Under the pieces are notes generated by a model. The model was not told where the DNA came from. It did no database searches and saw only the letters and a program-made list of their open reading frames with translations. 64,000 nt of DNA from Rhizobium sp. Pop5 (GTDB lineage Bacteria > Pseudomonadota > Alphaproteobacteria > Rhizobiales > Rhizobiaceae): assembly GCF_024721175.1 (NCBI RefSeq), contig NZ_CP099399.1, forward strand, positions 3,828,001 through 3,892,000. The letters are read 5' to 3'. A program made the translations under genes and the position numbers. Every line of letters starts with the position of its first letter. Within the stretch, counting starts at the first letter, position 1. This document shows positions 17,621 to 27,178 of the stretch, one piece after another.

Positions 17621-18673
17621 TCATTCAGCCGGCGGATAGGAATGCTCGCCGCCGCGGTAATCCGAGACGGAATAACAGCCGTCGCCCGTCGTCCGAACAG
17701 TGCTTCCGCTGACGACGGCCTTGCCGTGACCGCCCGGGATGTCGAGAATATAAGTCGGCTGGCAGAGGCCGGAAATCCGCCCGCGCAGCGCCGCGACGAT
17801 CCTCTGCCCCTCCTCGATCGTCAATCTGAAATGACTGGTGCCGGGCGCGAGATCGGGATGATGGAGGTAATATGGTTTGACGCGGATCTCGACAAAAGCT
17901 TTCATCAGCTCGGCAAGAACATCGGGATCGTCGTTGACGCCCTTGAGCAGCACCGACTGGCTGACCATGGCAATGCCGGCATCGATGAGGCGAGCACAGG
18001 CCGCCCGCGCTTCCGCCGTCAGTTCCCTGGCATGGTTGGCGTGTAGGGCGACATAGACAGTCTTGCCGCTCGCCTTCAGTGCCGCGATCAGCGCGTCATC
18101 GATCTTCTCGGGGTCGACGACGGGAACGCGCGTATGGAAACGCACGATCTTCACATGCGCAATCCCTGCGAGCGCTTCCATGATCTCGCGGAGCCGGCGC
18201 GGCGAAAGCACCAGCGGATCGCCGCCGGTCAGAATGACCTCCCAGATCTCCCGGTGGCTTCCGATATAATCGAAAGCTGCCTCCATCGCCGCCGCATCGA
18301 GCGTGCCGAGGCCCTGCGGCCCGACCATTTCGCGCCGGAAGCAGAAGCGGCAATAGACCGGGCAGACATGCACGGCTTTGAGCAGCACGCGGTCGGGATA
18401 ACGGTGCACGATGCCCTCGACAGGGCTATGCGCATGATCGCCAATCGGATCGGCACGCTCTTCGGGCGCGACGATGAGTTCGGCGGCGTCGGGCACGAAT
18501 TGCCGTGCAATCGGGTCGCTGGGATCGGCCCGATCGATCAGCCTGGTAACGGCAGGCGTCAACGCAATCGCGTAACGCGCCGCCACCCCTTCGAGCCCCG
18601 CGCGGTCGGCAGGCGCGGCAAGCCCCGCCTTCACGAGATCGTCGACGCTCTTGAGCGGTTTGACGACATTCAT
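17621..18673 (-). CDS. epmB: EF-P (R)-beta-lysine modification protein EpmB (lysine 2,3-aminomutase-like)
   Basis: This radical-SAM aminomutase of about 350 residues has the CxxxCxxC cluster motif in HVCPVYCRFCFRRE, GGDPL for SAM, and the PLP lysine in PGGHGKAVVS. It isomerises (S)-alpha-lysine to (R)-beta-lysine for attachment to EF-P Lys34. The ATG at 18673 overlaps the epmA TGA as ATGA, so translation is coupled. Together with epmA and the divergent efp it makes a complete modification module. The short length and pairing with epmA distinguish it from catabolic lysine 2,3-aminomutase (KamA). Confidence 0.92.
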   Translation of the reverse strand: MNVVKPLKSVDDLVKAGLAAPADRAGLEGVAARYAIALTPAVTRLIDRADPSDPIARQFVPDAAELIVAPEERADPIGDHAHSPVEGIVHRYPDRVLLKAVHVCPVYCRFCFRREMVGPQGLGTLDAAAMEAAFDYIGSHREIWEVILTGGDPLVLSPRRLREIMEALAGIAHVKIVRFHTRVPVVDPEKIDDALIAALKASGKTVYVALHANHARELTAEARAACARLIDAGIAMVSQSVLLKGVNDDPDVLAELMKAFVEIRVKPYYLHHPDLAPGTSHFRLTIEEGQRIVAALRGRISGLCQPTYILDIPGGHGKAVVSGSTVRTTGDGCYSVSDYRGGEHSYPPAE

Positions 18674-19731
18674 CTTCCGTACTCCGCAACCGGCGCCCAC
18701 AGCACCTGGTCGATCCGCGATGCCCCTGTCGCCAACATCACAAGCCGGTCGAAGCCGAGCGCGATGCCACTTGCCTCGGGCATCAGCGACAGCGCGGCGA
18801 GGAAATCCTCGTCGATCGGATAGGTTTCGCCATAGACACGCGCCTTCTCGGCCATCTCGATCTCGAAGCGGCGGCGCTGTTCAACGGCGTTGGTGAGCTC
18901 GCCGAAACCATTGGCAAGCTCGACGCCGCAGGCATAAAGCTCGAAACGCTCGGCAACCCTGGGGTCGCGCGCCGACGGACGCGCAAGGGCCGCCTCCGAA
19001 ACCGGATATTCGTCGAGAATGGTGATGCGGCCGAAGCCGAGATGCGGCTCGACCTTTTCGACCAGCACCCGGCTGAAGAGATCGGCCCAGCCATCGTCCT
19101 CGGCGACCCGCATTCCGACGCGCCGGAGTTCGGCCGCCAGCTGCTCGCGCTCGGTCGAACCGTCGGCGGCGACCGAAGCGAGAAGATCGATGCCGGCATG
19201 CCGCTCGAAGGCTTCGGCAACACTGATCCGCTCCGGCCCGGCAAAAGGATCACTTTCAGCGCCGCGATAGGTGAGCTTCGGCGTTTTCACCGTTTCGGCC
19301 GCCAGCGCCAGAATGCGCACGCAATCCATCATCAGGCTCTCATAGCTTTCGCCGGCCCGATACCATTCGAGCATGGTGAACTCGGGATGATGCAGCGGCC
19401 CGCGCTCCCGGTTGCGATAGACATGGGCAAAACAGGAAATGCGTTCCTCGCCCGCCGCCAGCAGCTTCTTGCAGGCGAATTCCGGCGAGGTGTGGAGGTA
19501 GAACGGCGCCGTCTGCCCGTCCGTCGTCACCGCTTCCGTTCCGAACGCATGCAGATGCGCCTCGTTGCCGGGGGAGATCTGCAGCACCGCCGTATCGACC
19601 TCGATGAAATCCTCGCGCGCGAAAAACCCGCGCAACGCCGCCTGAATCCTATTACGCCCGATCAGGAACGGGCGGCGATCGGCATGCACGGACTGGGTCC
19701 ACCAAGGGGACGCTTTGGCCGAAGAATTCAT
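18670..19731 (-). CDS. epmA: EF-P--(R)-beta-lysine ligase EpmA (PoxA/GenX)
   Basis: The 353-residue class II LysRS paralogue lacks the anticodon-binding domain. Motif 2 is visible in [24 protein letters not shown] and motif 3 in [19 protein letters not shown]. It activates beta-lysine with ATP and transfers it to EF-P Lys34. The start at 19731 faces efp, whose start lies 149 bp away on the other strand. Epm enzymes rescue translation of polyproline stretches through EF-P. The lack of a tRNA-binding domain and the neighbours make the call secure. Confidence 0.93.
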   Translation of the reverse strand: MNSSAKASPWWTQSVHADRRPFLIGRNRIQAALRGFFAREDFIEVDTAVLQISPGNEAHLHAFGTEAVTTDGQTAPFYLHTSPEFACKKLLAAGEERISCFAHVYRNRERGPLHHPEFTMLEWYRAGESYESLMMDCVRILALAAETVKTPKLTYRGAESDPFAGPERISVAEAFERHAGIDLLASVAADGSTEREQLAAELRRVGMRVAEDDGWADLFSRVLVEKVEPHLGFGRITILDEYPVSEAALARPSARDPRVAERFELYACGVELANGFGELTNAVEQRRRFEIEMAEKARVYGETYPIDEDFLAALSLMPEASGIALGFDRLVMLATGASRIDQVLWAPVAEYGR

Positions 19732-19879
19732 TCCAAGCTTTCTTCACCGGAGAAGCCGGTATGGGGGTGGCTATTTCCCGGATTTTAGGTTAGTTGCGCC
19801 CCCAAAGAAAAATATTTGCGTCTTCGGGGCGTCTCGACAGTCATCTACGACGCCGAAAGCCGAGTTACAAGGAAGTCTT

Positions 19880-20449
19880 ATGGTCAAGGTCATCGCCTCT
19901 TCGGTCCGCAAGGGCAACGTTCTCGACGTGGACGGCAAGCTCTACGTCGTTCTCACTGCCCAGAACTTTCATCCGGGCAAGGGCACGCCGGTCACCCAGG
20001 TCGACATGCGTCGCATCGTCGACGGCGTGAAGGTATCCGAGCGCTGGCGCACCACCGAACAGGTCGAGCGCGCCTTCGTCGAAGACGTCAACTTCCAATA
20101 CCTCTATGAAGACGGCGAAGGCTTCCACTTCATGAACCCTGCGAATTACGATCAGGTGGTCGTCAGCCAGGAAACCATGGGCGACCAGAAGGCCTACCTC
20201 CAGGAAGGCATGACCTGCATTCTGTCGATTCATGAAGGCATTCCGCTGGCACTCGAACTGCCGCGCCACGTTACCCTCGAGATCGTCGAGACCGAACCGG
20301 TCGTCAAGGGCCAGACGGCATCCTCTTCCTACAAGCCGGCCATGCTCTCCAACGGCATCCGCACCTCGGTTCCGCCGCATATCGATGCCGGCACCCGCGT
20401 CGTTATCGCGACCGAAGACAATTCCTACGTCGAGCGCGCCAAGGACTGA
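19880..20449 (+). CDS. efp: Translation elongation factor P
   Basis: The 189-residue EF-P has an N-terminal KOW-like domain, and the modified lysine is Lys34 in [11 protein letters not shown], exactly where EpmA attaches beta-lysine. OB domains II and III follow ([58 protein letters not shown]). I placed the start at the ATG at 19880 with AAGGAAG upstream, since the longer open frame from 19715 has no homology. It relieves ribosome stalling at polyproline. It is divergent from epmA-epmB. Confidence 0.97.
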   Translation: MVKVIASSVRKGNVLDVDGKLYVVLTAQNFHPGKGTPVTQVDMRRIVDGVKVSERWRTTEQVERAFVEDVNFQYLYEDGEGFHFMNPANYDQVVVSQETMGDQKAYLQEGMTCILSIHEGIPLALELPRHVTLEIVETEPVVKGQTASSSYKPAMLSNGIRTSVPPHIDAGTRVVIATEDNSYVERAKD

Positions 20450-20470
20450 TCCTGGTCTCGATCCATTCAT

Positions 20471-20492
20471 GAGGCCGGCTCGCGCCGGCCTC
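20471..20492 (+). terminator. Hairpin downstream of efp
   Basis: Perfect nine-base stem GAGGCCGGC / GCCGGCCTC around a TCGC tetraloop, 22 bp after the efp stop. It has no U-tract, so it may stabilise the 3' end or act with Rho. Confidence 0.6.
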
Positions 20493-20610
20493 CAACTGAA
20501 ATGCAGAATCCGGGTATTGATGCCGGATCTACTTGCAGCCCGATCGCAAAACTGTCGCTTGGTCCGGATTTCTTACGGCAGTTTGCCTGCCCCCATTCCT
20601 TGATCCGAAG

Positions 20611-21279
20611 TCAGATAACTTTTCGGACTTCGCTCTCGAAGCTCATGACGTGAGCCATCGCGATCTTTTCAGCCTCATCTCCGTCGCCTTTACATACCGC
20701 CTCAAGCATGAGGACCTGGTCATGCAAGACGTCCTCGAGGCGCGGCACCAAGGTCGGAAACCGTTTCATGGCGACGTACAGAATTCTCAGCGACAGATTG
20801 TGGTAGTGATCCAGCGTAGCAGACAGGAAAGGGTTTTTCGCCACCCTGTAAATGAAGCGGTGAACTCGGCGATCTAGAGCAAGGATATCATCCAGCGCCA
20901 TCGGACCGGTTGTTTGCTTGAGTTCATCGATCAGTTGCCGTGCTTCTTGCCGCTCGAACTCGCGCAGCCTTTCCGCAGCCAGTCGGGTTGCCCAAGACTC
21001 GATCCGTGCCCGTGCTTCGTAGACCGCCGTAAGATCATTGATATCGATCTTACTGACAAATGTGCCGCGCCGCGCGCTGACGACAACGAAACCATCATAC
21101 TGCAGACGCTGAATCGCCTCCCGGACCGGCGTACGCCCGACTTCCATGCGTTTCATGATCTCGGCTTCCCGCAAAAGCGTGCCCGGCGGAAGCAATGTCG
21201 TAATGATATCGTCGCGCAGCCGAATGTATGTCCGCTCCGCCAGCGTTGACTCCACCGCTTCGTAATCCACTTCGAACAT
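20611..21279 (-). CDS. GntR-family (FadR/FCD) transcriptional regulator
   Basis: The ~222-residue protein has an N-terminal winged helix (LAERTYIRLRDDIITTLLPPGTLLREAEIMKRMEVGRTPVREAIQRLQYDGFV) and a C-terminal all-helical FCD effector domain with histidines for metal or ligand binding (LDRRVHRFIYRVAKNPFL; LHDQVLMLEAV). I chose the ATG at 21279, which is followed by the conserved region and preceded by GAGAGAGGA. The frame opens further upstream without similarity. It is divergent from an amino acid ABC transporter operon and is presumably its repressor. Confidence 0.85.
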   Translation of the reverse strand: MFEVDYEAVESTLAERTYIRLRDDIITTLLPPGTLLREAEIMKRMEVGRTPVREAIQRLQYDGFVVVSARRGTFVSKIDINDLTAVYEARARIESWATRLAAERLREFERQEARQLIDELKQTTGPMALDDILALDRRVHRFIYRVAKNPFLSATLDHYHNLSLRILYVAMKRFPTLVPRLEDVLHDQVLMLEAVCKGDGDEAEKIAMAHVMSFESEVRKVI

Positions 21280-21360
21280 ATTCAGCGCGTTCCTCTCTCT
21301 GTCCGTTACCGCATGGCTAAACGCTATTCCGCCTAGAAAAAAGGCGCTCAACGAATCTGC

Positions 21361-21407
21361 TTGACTTCATATCATGTCTGCATATTCTCAATATATCAGC
21401 AATATAT
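21361..21407 (+). promoter_or_regulatory. Promoter and candidate GntR operator for the amino acid ABC operon
   Basis: TTGACT (21361-21366) and TATTCT (21383-21388) are spaced 16 bp, a plausible sigma-70 promoter. Immediately downstream is a symmetric ATATAT-CAGCA-ATATAT element (21391-21407), well placed for repression by the divergent FCD-type regulator. The assignment is by pattern only. Confidence 0.45.
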
Positions 21408-21427
21408 AACCACAAAGAGGGGTTCAA

Positions 21428-22354
21428 ATGAAACATGCTGAATTGACGAAAAAAGCGCAGGCAAATGGGTTCGTTGCCTTGGCAATCCTGAGTTTGGGGT
21501 TATTGGCGACGGCCGTGCCGTCCGCGGCCAATGCCGACGATCTGGAGCTGATGAAGCCGGGCACGCTCGTCGTTACGGTCGAGCCTTACATGCCCTATAC
21601 CGCGGTCAAGGACGGAAAGCTCGTCGGCCTCGACAGCGATATCCTCACAGCCGTCGCTGATAAGCTCGGCCTCAAGATGGAAATCAACGTCACCGACTTT
21701 CCAGGCATGCTGGCTTCCGTGCAGACGCAGCGGGCTGACATAACCATTGGCGGAATTGCATGGTCCGATGCACGCCAGAAGGTCGGCCTGTTTACGGATC
21801 CTCCGTATTATTCGCCGCCGGCCATGGCGGTGAGCGGCACGACGAGCTTTCCGGATGTTGCGAGCTTGGAAGGCAAGAATCTCGGCACTGTGACGGGGTA
21901 TGTCTGGGCGAAATCGATCGCACAGGTCCCTAACGCGTCACCCCATACCTTCCCGAGCGCCGAGGGTGTGTTCCAGGATATTTCTTCCGGGCGTCTGGAC
22001 GTCGGCTTCCTCGATCCGCTGCTGATCACCTATCAACAACAGCAGCGCCCCGACATGAAGGTACGCATCGAATATCTGAAGCCGCCGACAAACGAACAGG
22101 TGACCGCGCACCCCGATTACAAGTATTTTCAGGCCTACATGACCGGATTCTACCTTCCCAAGCAGTCGCCGAAGCTGGCCAAGGCTGTGTCCGATCAGAT
22201 CGACGCCATGTACAAGGACGGATCCCTTGCAGCGTTGATCACGAAATGGGGCGGTGATCCCAAGCAGTTCCTGGTTCCATCGCCCGAAATGGCGGCACAG
22301 CGACGCGGCGTTGACCGTCCCGCCGACTGGAACCCGCCCTCCATCGAGAAGTGA
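21428..22354 (+). CDS. Polar amino acid ABC transporter, periplasmic binding protein
   Basis: The 308-residue protein has a signal peptide (hydrophobic VALAILSLGLLATAVPSAANA, cleavage near residue 36) and the type II solute-binding fold of the SBP_bac_3 family (PYMPYTAVKDGKLVGLDSDILTAVADKLG; ADITIGGIAWSDARQKVGLFTDPPYY). A strong AAAGAGGGG ribosome site precedes the ATG. It delivers an amino acid or related compound to the permease and ATPase encoded next. Substrate is unknown, though the linked D-amino-acid dehydrogenase-like oxidase hints at a D-amino or N-substituted amino acid. Confidence 0.9.
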   Translation: MKHAELTKKAQANGFVALAILSLGLLATAVPSAANADDLELMKPGTLVVTVEPYMPYTAVKDGKLVGLDSDILTAVADKLGLKMEINVTDFPGMLASVQTQRADITIGGIAWSDARQKVGLFTDPPYYSPPAMAVSGTTSFPDVASLEGKNLGTVTGYVWAKSIAQVPNASPHTFPSAEGVFQDISSGRLDVGFLDPLLITYQQQQRPDMKVRIEYLKPPTNEQVTAHPDYKYFQAYMTGFYLPKQSPKLAKAVSDQIDAMYKDGSLAALITKWGGDPKQFLVPSPEMAAQRRGVDRPADWNPPSIEK

Positions 22355-22363
22355 GATCGAAGC

Positions 22364-23107
22364 ATGACGGCGTTGTCATCCTTCACCGATATTTTCCAGG
22401 TTCCCTGGAATGACTACGTCGGAAACATTGCCGTGGGTCTGCTCAGGACCCTCGGCTACACCGTGGCCAGCTTCATCGGCGCGACGATCCTTGGTCTTGC
22501 CCTTGCGCTGATGAGGCTCAACCGGCTGCGCCTGGTCCGTGTCCCTGCGGCCTTCTACACCGAACTCTTTAAAAACGTACCGCTTCTGGCGATCATTTTC
22601 CTCACCTACTTCGGCCTGCCTTCCGTAGGCATCAGGCTGGAGGTCTTCGAGGCCGGAGTGTTGAGCTTGGTGCTCTTCTACGCCGCTTATCTGTCCGAGA
22701 TCTTTCGGGCAGCGATCGCCGGCGTACACCAAGGCCAGCAAGAGGCGTCTCAAGCTCTCGGGCTAGGGCGCGGCAAGACGTTCAGCCATGTCGTCCTGCC
22801 GCAGGCGGTTCGGCTGGCGCTTCCCGGCACGAACACGATGTTCGTCGACTTGATCAAATCAACCTCGCTGCTTGTGACGATCTCCGCTGCCGAGCTGATG
22901 ACGCAAGCACAGTTGATAGCCTCGGAAACATTCCGGGCGCTTGAAGTGTATCTGGTGATCTCCGCGGTCTATTTCGCCATCTGCTATCCGGTGTCGCAAT
23001 GCCTGCTTCTGCTGGAGCGCAAGATCCATGCCGGCGTGCCATTGTCATTGGCCAGAAGGCGACGGCTCAAATTAGCCAGAACCTATCTCGCCGAGGGGAG
23101 AGTCTGA
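22364..23107 (+). CDS. Polar amino acid ABC transporter, permease
   Basis: This 247-residue HisMQ-type inner-membrane permease has the EAA loop in AAIAGVHQGQQEASQALGLGRGKTFSHVVLPQA, which contacts the ATPase. Several transmembrane segments precede it, beginning VGLLRTLGYTVASFIGATILG. It starts 9 bp after the binding-protein stop. Only one permease gene is present, so the channel is presumably a homodimer. Confidence 0.9.
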   Translation: MTALSSFTDIFQVPWNDYVGNIAVGLLRTLGYTVASFIGATILGLALALMRLNRLRLVRVPAAFYTELFKNVPLLAIIFLTYFGLPSVGIRLEVFEAGVLSLVLFYAAYLSEIFRAAIAGVHQGQQEASQALGLGRGKTFSHVVLPQAVRLALPGTNTMFVDLIKSTSLLVTISAAELMTQAQLIASETFRALEVYLVISAVYFAICYPVSQCLLLLERKIHAGVPLSLARRRRLKLARTYLAEGRV

Positions 23108-23110
23108 CCC

Positions 23111-23911
23111 ATGACGACCACTCCTGCCAAAACCGCCTTGGTGTCAAATCAGCCGATTGGTCGCCCCGCCGTCCAAATTAGCGGATTGCGCAAGTCTTTC
23201 GATGGGCGCCTGGTGCTCGACCGCGTCGATCTCGAGGTTCCCGCCGGCAAAATCGTAAGTATCATTGGCCAGAGCGGCGGAGGAAAGACCACCCTCATGC
23301 GCTGCGTCAATCTGCTTGAACGTCCCGATGAGGGAACGATCACTGTCGGCGATGAGACGATCTTCGCCAACGGCCAAGTGACCTGCCGCAACCTCGCAAA
23401 GCTTCGGCAGCGTGTCGGCATGGTGTTTCAGCGTTTCAATCTGTTCCCGCACCTGACGGCTGTCGAGAACGTCGTTCTTGCTCAGATGCACGCCGCCGGG
23501 ATCGGCGAGAAAGAGGCCGTGGAACGGGCCGTGAAACTCCTGACGAGAGTGGGCCTTGCCAAACGGGCGACGGCTTATCCGGAACAGATGTCGGGCGGCG
23601 AGCAGCAGCGTGTGGCGATCGCACGCGCCCTGGCGCTGGAACCAACGGTGTTGCTGTTCGACGAGCCGACATCGGCGCTCGATCCTGAATCGACCGGCGA
23701 GGTCCTCCGCGTCATGCGGGAGCTTGCCGCCGACGGCATGACGATGATCCTGGTCACCCATGAACTGCCCTTTGCGAAGGAAGTGTCGGACTGGGTCGTT
23801 TTCATCGACGGTGGAGTTATCATCGAGCAGGGAACTGCAGGAGATGTGCTTGACCGCCCAACGGAACCACGCACGGCTGCCTACGTCGCGCGCTACGCTT
23901 CGCCAGGCTAA
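23111..23911 (+). CDS. Polar amino acid ABC transporter, ATPase
   Basis: The 266-residue ABC ATPase has Walker [10 protein letters not shown], the Q-loop in [19 protein letters not shown], signature [16 protein letters not shown], Walker [15 protein letters not shown] and switch His in [12 protein letters not shown]. It is of the GlnQ/HisP class. It begins 3 bp after the permease stop in the same operon. All catalytic motifs are intact, so it should be active. Confidence 0.93.
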   Translation: MTTTPAKTALVSNQPIGRPAVQISGLRKSFDGRLVLDRVDLEVPAGKIVSIIGQSGGGKTTLMRCVNLLERPDEGTITVGDETIFANGQVTCRNLAKLRQRVGMVFQRFNLFPHLTAVENVVLAQMHAAGIGEKEAVERAVKLLTRVGLAKRATAYPEQMSGGEQQRVAIARALALEPTVLLFDEPTSALDPESTGEVLRVMRELAADGMTMILVTHELPFAKEVSDWVVFIDGGVIIEQGTAGDVLDRPTEPRTAAYVARYASPG

Positions 23912-24026
23912 CCCCGACTAAACCGAACCGGCCGGTGGCGCGTGGCGCCGCCATGTTGGCCAGGACGCCGAGGTAGAGTCCGATCGGGCATCCAGGCCTC
24001 ATTTCTCTAAGGCAAATACATATTTG

Positions 24027-25223
24027 ATGGACAAGCTCACAACAGATATCGCCGTCATCGGCGGCGGCGTGATCGGCGTGGCAACCGCTCTGCGGCTGCG
24101 TGCCGACGGTCGCGACGTCTTACTGATCGAACCGAACAAACCCGGTTCGGGCGCATCTTACGGCAATGCCGGAACGATCGCCGATTATGCAATCATTCCC
24201 GTCGGCACGCCCGCTGTCCTTAAAAGCCTGGCCTCGCTGCTGCTCAATGCCGACAGCCCGCTATCCATCCGCAAGGCGGCATTGCCGACATTGTTTCCGT
24301 GGCTGATGCGTTTTGCTTACCAATCCCTTCCTCACAGATACAGAGACAATGCGAGCCGCATCGCCGACCTTCTGTCTGACGCGTCATCGGAATGGCTCGA
24401 ACTCGCTGCGGAAATCGGTGCGTCCGATCTTTTAAGCGCAAAAGGATGCCTCTACCTCTATAAGACGCCCGAGGCCTTCAAGGCAGCGGCTTCGGATGTC
24501 GAACTTCGCCGAAACTACGGGATCGCGCAGCAGCTTCTCACCCCCGACGAGGTGCAAAACCTGGAGCCTCGGCTGCCGCGGGTCGATGGCGGGGGGCTTT
24601 TCTTTCCGAAAGCGATAAACTTCACCGATCCCGGCCAGGTGATGAGCGTGATGGAAGCCGCCGCCAGACAGGCGGGCGTCGAGTTCGTCAAAGACTCCGT
24701 GACGGCTATTTCGCGGGAGCGCAATGGAGTGAGGATGATCGCTTCAGCCCACAGCATTGATGCTCGAGCGGTTGTCATCGCTGCCGGCGCCCATTCCCGA
24801 GCCCTGGCTCTACAGCTCGGAGAGCGGATCCCCCTAGATACCGAGCGGGGTTATCATCACGAGTTCGATATGGAGACATTGCCGGTGGAACGACCGGTAT
24901 GCCCGACCCATCATGGATTTTACTTTTGCCCGATGCGCGGCCGCTTGCGCGTGGCCGGTACTGTGGAACTCGGAGGCATCACCGCGCCGTCGAACCCGAG
25001 ACGCCTCGAAGTGCTGTTGGCAAACGCCCGCAAGGTTTTCCCGACGCTTGGCGAACCAAGCCGGAGCTGGATGGGCCTTCGCCCTTCCATGCCCGATTCC
25101 GTTCCTGTCATCCGGCCCTCAAGAGGAGGAAGGGATGTCGTGTTTGCTTTTGGACACGGGCATATCGGTTTGACGCTGGCACCACGGACGGCTCGCATGG
25201 TCAGCTCCATTCTTGCCGGTTGA
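24027..25223 (+). CDS. FAD-dependent D-amino acid dehydrogenase-like oxidoreductase (DadA family)
   Basis: The 398-residue DAO-family flavoprotein has an N-terminal GGGVIGVATALRLRADGRDVLLIEP and the FAD-binding GSGASYGNAGTIADYAIIPVG characteristic of DadA. The C-terminal VFAFGHGHIGLTLAPRTARMV completes the cofactor site. The ATG at 24027 is preferred over the in-frame TTG just before it. It follows the transporter ATPase by 115 bp on the same strand and probably oxidises the imported amino acid, under control of the divergent GntR regulator. The true substrate is unknown. Confidence 0.82.
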   Translation: MDKLTTDIAVIGGGVIGVATALRLRADGRDVLLIEPNKPGSGASYGNAGTIADYAIIPVGTPAVLKSLASLLLNADSPLSIRKAALPTLFPWLMRFAYQSLPHRYRDNASRIADLLSDASSEWLELAAEIGASDLLSAKGCLYLYKTPEAFKAAASDVELRRNYGIAQQLLTPDEVQNLEPRLPRVDGGGLFFPKAINFTDPGQVMSVMEAAARQAGVEFVKDSVTAISRERNGVRMIASAHSIDARAVVIAAGAHSRALALQLGERIPLDTERGYHHEFDMETLPVERPVCPTHHGFYFCPMRGRLRVAGTVELGGITAPSNPRRLEVLLANARKVFPTLGEPSRSWMGLRPSMPDSVPVIRPSRGGRDVVFAFGHGHIGLTLAPRTARMVSSILAG

Positions 25224-25280
25224 TCGCATCAGGAGCGTGCCATGACATTCGGAACTGCGCTTGCGACGCCGCTTCGACCA

Positions 25281-26009
25281 TCAGAGATGCGGGTTGCGCG
25301 GCCGGTATTTCCTGACGAGCTTCTGATTGATCTCGGCAGCCCCCGGCATGTTCGCGCTGAGATAAACAGGCGCATCGCCGGATTTCGAAAGCTCCGAAGC
25401 GACCTCGGCGAAGATCGCGTTGATGACCGTCACCCCGACCGCTGTCGAGACCGGCCCGACCCGAAGCCCCGTGCCTTCGAGATCGACGACCGCATCTCCC
25501 GGCGGCAGCCCGTTGTCGAGCACCACATCGGCCACGTCGGCGAGGCGCCGTCGGCCATTGGCGATCGCCGAGGAATAGGCGATCGACGTGATGGCGATCA
25601 CCTTTGCGCCGATTTCGCGGGCATAGTCGGCGGCCTCGATCGGCGCGGCGTTCACGCCTGAATTGGAGGCGATGATGATGACGTCGCCCGGCTGCATGCC
25701 GTAACGCTCCAGCATCGGCCGCACCAGGCCCTGCGTGCGCTCATAGACCGAGCTGATCACGGCGCCCTCGTGCAGCATGGCGGAGCCGACGAGCACCGGC
25801 ACGGTGAAGGCGAGCCCGCCAGCGCGGTAGTGCACCTCTTCCGCCAGCATGTGCGAATGGCCGGTGCCGAACACATAGACGCGCTTGTCGTCGCGGGCGG
25901 CATCGAGGATGACATCAGCCGCTTTTGCCATCGGCTCGGCAAGCGCCTGCTTCAGTGTTTCCAGCCGTCCGATCAGGTTGGAGAAATAGGCATCGGTAAT
26001 GTCGGTCAT
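25281..26009 (-). CDS. SIS-domain sugar isomerase family protein (UPF0309-like)
   Basis: The 242-residue single-SIS-domain protein has phosphosugar-binding motifs in [21 protein letters not shown] and [32 protein letters not shown]. It belongs to the UPF0309 group related to N-acetylmuramic acid-6-phosphate etherase (MurQ) and phosphoheptose isomerase. It is the last gene of a nagR-nagB2-nagA operon (17-bp gap to nagA) with a strong GGAGAAG ribosome site. A role in amino-sugar phosphate recycling is likely, but the reaction is not known. Confidence 0.8.
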   Translation of the reverse strand: MTDITDAYFSNLIGRLETLKQALAEPMAKAADVILDAARDDKRVYVFGTGHSHMLAEEVHYRAGGLAFTVPVLVGSAMLHEGAVISSVYERTQGLVRPMLERYGMQPGDVIIIASNSGVNAAPIEAADYAREIGAKVIAITSIAYSSAIANGRRRLADVADVVLDNGLPPGDAVVDLEGTGLRVGPVSTAVGVTVINAIFAEVASELSKSGDAPVYLSANMPGAAEINQKLVRKYRPRNPHL

Positions 26010-26026
26010 CCCGCTTCTCCTTGCGT

Positions 26027-27178
26027 TCAGGCTGCCTCGCCGGCAAGCCAGGTGGCGGTGACGGTAAGCGCATCGGTCAGATGTACGAGATCGGCGCGCG
26101 CGCCCGGCGAGAGATGGCCGCGATCGGCAAGCCTCAGGAAACGCGCGGGATAAAGGGTCGCCATGCGCAAAGCCTCTGCGAGCGTCAGGTCGAGATAGGT
26201 GACGCCGTAACGGATCGTCGAGATCATGTCGACGTCGGAGCCGGCGAGCGTCCCGTCGGAAAGCACGAGCTTCGAGCAGAAGCCGCCCCGTTCACGCCGG
26301 ACCGTGCGTCCGTTCAGCGTGAACGAATCCTTCTCAGAGCCGACCAGCGACATCGCATCCGTGACGAAGAACAACTTGCCTTCGCCGCGCTTTGCCCGCA
26401 GCGCCGTGCGCAAGGCCTTCGGATCGACGTGATGGCCGTCGGCTATGATGCCGCACCAGGTGGCGGGATGATCGATCGCCGCTCCGACCAGGCCGGGCGC
26501 GCGATGCCCCATCTGGCTCATGGCGTTGAAGAGATGTGTGACGCCACGCGCGCCGGCATCGAAACGTTCTTCGGCCGCCTCGCTCGAACAATCGGAATGG
26601 CCGATGCTGACAGTGACGCCGGCTTCCGCAAGCTCGCGCACTTGGGCGACCGTCACCTGCTCGGCAGCCATGGTGACAAGCAGCGTTCCGATCGCCTCGC
26701 GCGCCCGGATGAAGGCCTTGACGTCACGGTCCTCCACCGGCCGCATTAGCTCGGCCAGATGCGCGCCCTTGCGAGCAGGCGCCAGATGCGGGCCTTCGAG
26801 ATGCAGGCCGGCGACGCCGCGGTTCCCTTTGACAGCCTCCTTCGCCGCTTCGATGGCGGCGGCAGATGCCTCAGCGGTATCGGTAATCAGCGTCGGCAGC
26901 AGCGACGTCGTGCCATAGGGGCGATGCCCCCCGGCGATCATGTCCATCGACGCAACGGAAGGCTCGTCGTTCAGCATCCGGCCGCCGCCGCCATTGACCT
27001 GCGCATCGATGAAGCCGGCCGACAAGACCCCGCCTGCAAGCGTTATCGTCTCGCCGTCCGGCAGGCCGTTCCTCGCGACAATCGCTTCGACACGGCCGTC
27101 GGCAACGACGAGTGCCTTGTCGTCATGGAAGCGCTCGCCGTCAAAGATGCGGGCGCCGACGAAGATCTTGCGCCCCAT
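26027..27178 (-). CDS. nagA: N-acetylglucosamine-6-phosphate deacetylase
   Basis: The 383-residue amidohydrolase-superfamily enzyme converts GlcNAc-6-P to GlcN-6-P. Metal and substrate motifs are present: [51 protein letters not shown] and the catalytic Asp in [10 protein letters not shown]. It starts inside the stop codon of the upstream SIS deaminase (TGATG) and is therefore co-translated. The product feeds NagB2. Confidence 0.93.
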   Translation of the reverse strand: MGRKIFVGARIFDGERFHDDKALVVADGRVEAIVARNGLPDGETITLAGGVLSAGFIDAQVNGGGGRMLNDEPSVASMDMIAGGHRPYGTTSLLPTLITDTAEASAAAIEAAKEAVKGNRGVAGLHLEGPHLAPARKGAHLAELMRPVEDRDVKAFIRAREAIGTLLVTMAAEQVTVAQVRELAEAGVTVSIGHSDCSSEAAEERFDAGARGVTHLFNAMSQMGHRAPGLVGAAIDHPATWCGIIADGHHVDPKALRTALRAKRGEGKLFFVTDAMSLVGSEKDSFTLNGRTVRRERGGFCSKLVLSDGTLAGSDVDMISTIRYGVTYLDLTLAEALRMATLYPARFLRLADRGHLSPGARADLVHLTDALTVTATWLAGEAA

